From NCBI GenBank assembly GCA_052034625.1, contig JBPOII010000013.1, positions 1 through 25,993 on the forward strand: DNA of 25,993 nucleotides, read 5' to 3'. Each line of letters begins with the position of its first letter. The first letter of the stretch is position 1. Source of the stretch: JAVBLP01 sp052034625 (GTDB lineage: Bacteria; Elusimicrobiota; Endomicrobiia; Endomicrobiales; Endomicrobiaceae). The notes beneath the pieces were generated by a model. It did no database searches. It had not been told where the DNA came from and was given only the letters and a program-made list of their open reading frames with translations. Below, piece after piece: positions 25,651 to 25,993 of this stretch. A program made the translations under genes and the position numbers.

Positions 25651-25666
25651 TACAGGTTTTATTACT

Positions 25667-25706
25667 AAAGCGGGCTGTGCTTTACACAGCCCGCTTTCTA
25701 TATTTA
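25667..25706 (+). terminator. Rho-independent terminator of the giant gene
   Basis: A perfect 13-bp inverted repeat (AAAGCGGGCTGTG at 25667-25679 and CACAGCCCGCTTT at 25685-25697) with a 5-base loop is followed by a T-rich tract. It begins 16 bases after the stop codon. The GC-rich core stands out in AT-rich sequence. The tract is broken by C and A, so efficiency may be moderate. It should end transcription of the giant gene and separate it from the gene at 25851. Confidence 0.88.
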
Positions 25707-25850
25707 TAAAATATTATTAAAATAATGAAAATGATTGTTTATATGTTTTACAAAGATTTCACAAAAACAATAAGCTTTTTTTATATATATGGGGTAGAAT
25801 ATTACTAGAAAAAGATAGTGTTGTATGTATATTGTTCAACTGGTGGGTTA
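25698..25850 (+). promoter_or_regulatory. AT-rich intergenic region, probable promoter of the next gene
   Basis: No open frame of note. A TAGAAT at 25795-25800 resembles a -10 box about 50 bases upstream of the ATG, but no good -35 (TTGACA-like) is found 16-18 bases before it. T-rich tracts and runs of TA (25776-25790) precede it. A promoter is expected because a terminator closes the upstream gene, but its exact position is not supported. Confidence 0.3.
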
Positions 25851-25993
25851 ATGCTTAAAGAAGATGCACTATCATTTAGAACTGCAAAGACAAAGCTTTC
25901 TTCTATTAAAAAGAAGGCCGCGGTTCTTTTTATATTTATGTGTATGTCGATAAACGGTTTTGTGCCAAGCACGGTTGAAATAAGCAGATACAG
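25851..25993 (+). CDS. N-terminus of an exported protein (3'-partial)
   Basis: The ATG at 25851 opens a frame that runs off the window after 47 full codons. GGTGGG at 25842-25847 is a weak Shine-Dalgarno-like sequence only 3 bases from the ATG. In-frame GTG (25818) and TTG (25821) are possible earlier starts, bounded by a TAG at 25806, but lack a better ribosome site. The peptide has a basic stretch (SSIKKKAA, residues 17-24), then an apolar core VLFIFMCMSINGFVP, typical of a signal peptide or signal anchor with an n-region longer than usual. Nothing shows the mature function. It shares strand but not transcript with the giant gene. It could be another surface protein. Confidence 0.75.
   Translation, partial: MLKEDALSFRTAKTKLSSIKKKAAVLFIFMCMSINGFVPSTVEISRY

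Noticed and set aside
25600..25650. C-terminal surface-sorting signal
   Set aside because: No LPXTG-type motif, hydrophobic segment or basic tail at the end; the last residues are short, Ala-rich and soluble-looking.
25814..25873. 7-bp inverted repeat GATAGTG / CACTATC around the second gene's start
   Set aside because: Only 7 bp with a 46-base loop in AT-rich DNA, which is likely by chance. No riboswitch-like structure was recognised.

Overview
The window is dominated by one uninterrupted reading frame. It is open at base 1 and ends with TAA at 25648-25650, giving 8,549 visible residues with no in-frame stop. The true start lies upstream of the window, so the gene is larger still. All residue numbers below count from the codon at bases 1-3 (codon of residue r begins at 3r-2). 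The DNA is AT-rich, Arg is mostly AGA/AGG, Ile is often ATA, and the standard code fits. A protein of this size combining a divergent SecA-type DEAD motor, a membrane block, long coiled coils and beta-rich adhesin-like stretches matches what is known of the giant genes of Candidatus Omnitrophota (ultra-small, probably predatory or host-dependent bacteria). That assignment is by architecture only; other giant-gene bacteria cannot be excluded from this window.

Layout of the giant protein: (i) bases 481-2001, two C39-like cysteine peptidase domains, each followed by a short motif ending Gly-Ala, with a Ser-rich and Ala/Glu-rich linker between them; (ii) 2032-3770, an unrecognised beta-rich region; (iii) 3583-4860, weak FK-x-F units and a VTEQSKP tandem linker; (iv) 4990-5600, helical; (v) 5611-6513, four beta-hairpin-type units; (vi) 6736-7353, a third C39-like domain with a third Gly-Ala motif; (vii) 7726-9003, a tandem helical repeat, two units of which are exactly 83 residues; (viii) 9220-11370, long helical/coiled-coil stalk with a Trp-rich turn; (ix) 11380-16240, about 1,600 residues of beta-rich, Gly/Ser/Thr/Asn-rich sequence; (x) 16285-17290, hydrophobic helices and two related glycine-zipper hairpins; (xi) 17290-20460, helical; (xii) 20464-22560, the SecA-like ATPase with all main motifs; (xiii) 22560-25650, helical C-terminus.

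A strong rho-independent terminator follows the stop codon. After a 200-base AT-rich gap a second, separately transcribed gene starts at 25851 on the same strand. Only its first 47 codons are present, and they look like a signal peptide or signal anchor.

Working model (inference): the membrane block separates an exposed N-terminal part (peptidase-like modules, stalks, adhesin-like beta region) from a cytoplasmic C-terminal SecA-like motor. Each of the three C39-like domains is followed by a sequence resembling the double-glycine leader site that C39 peptidases cleave. This suggests a giant surface or secreted protein that carries its own translocation-like motor and may process itself in cis.
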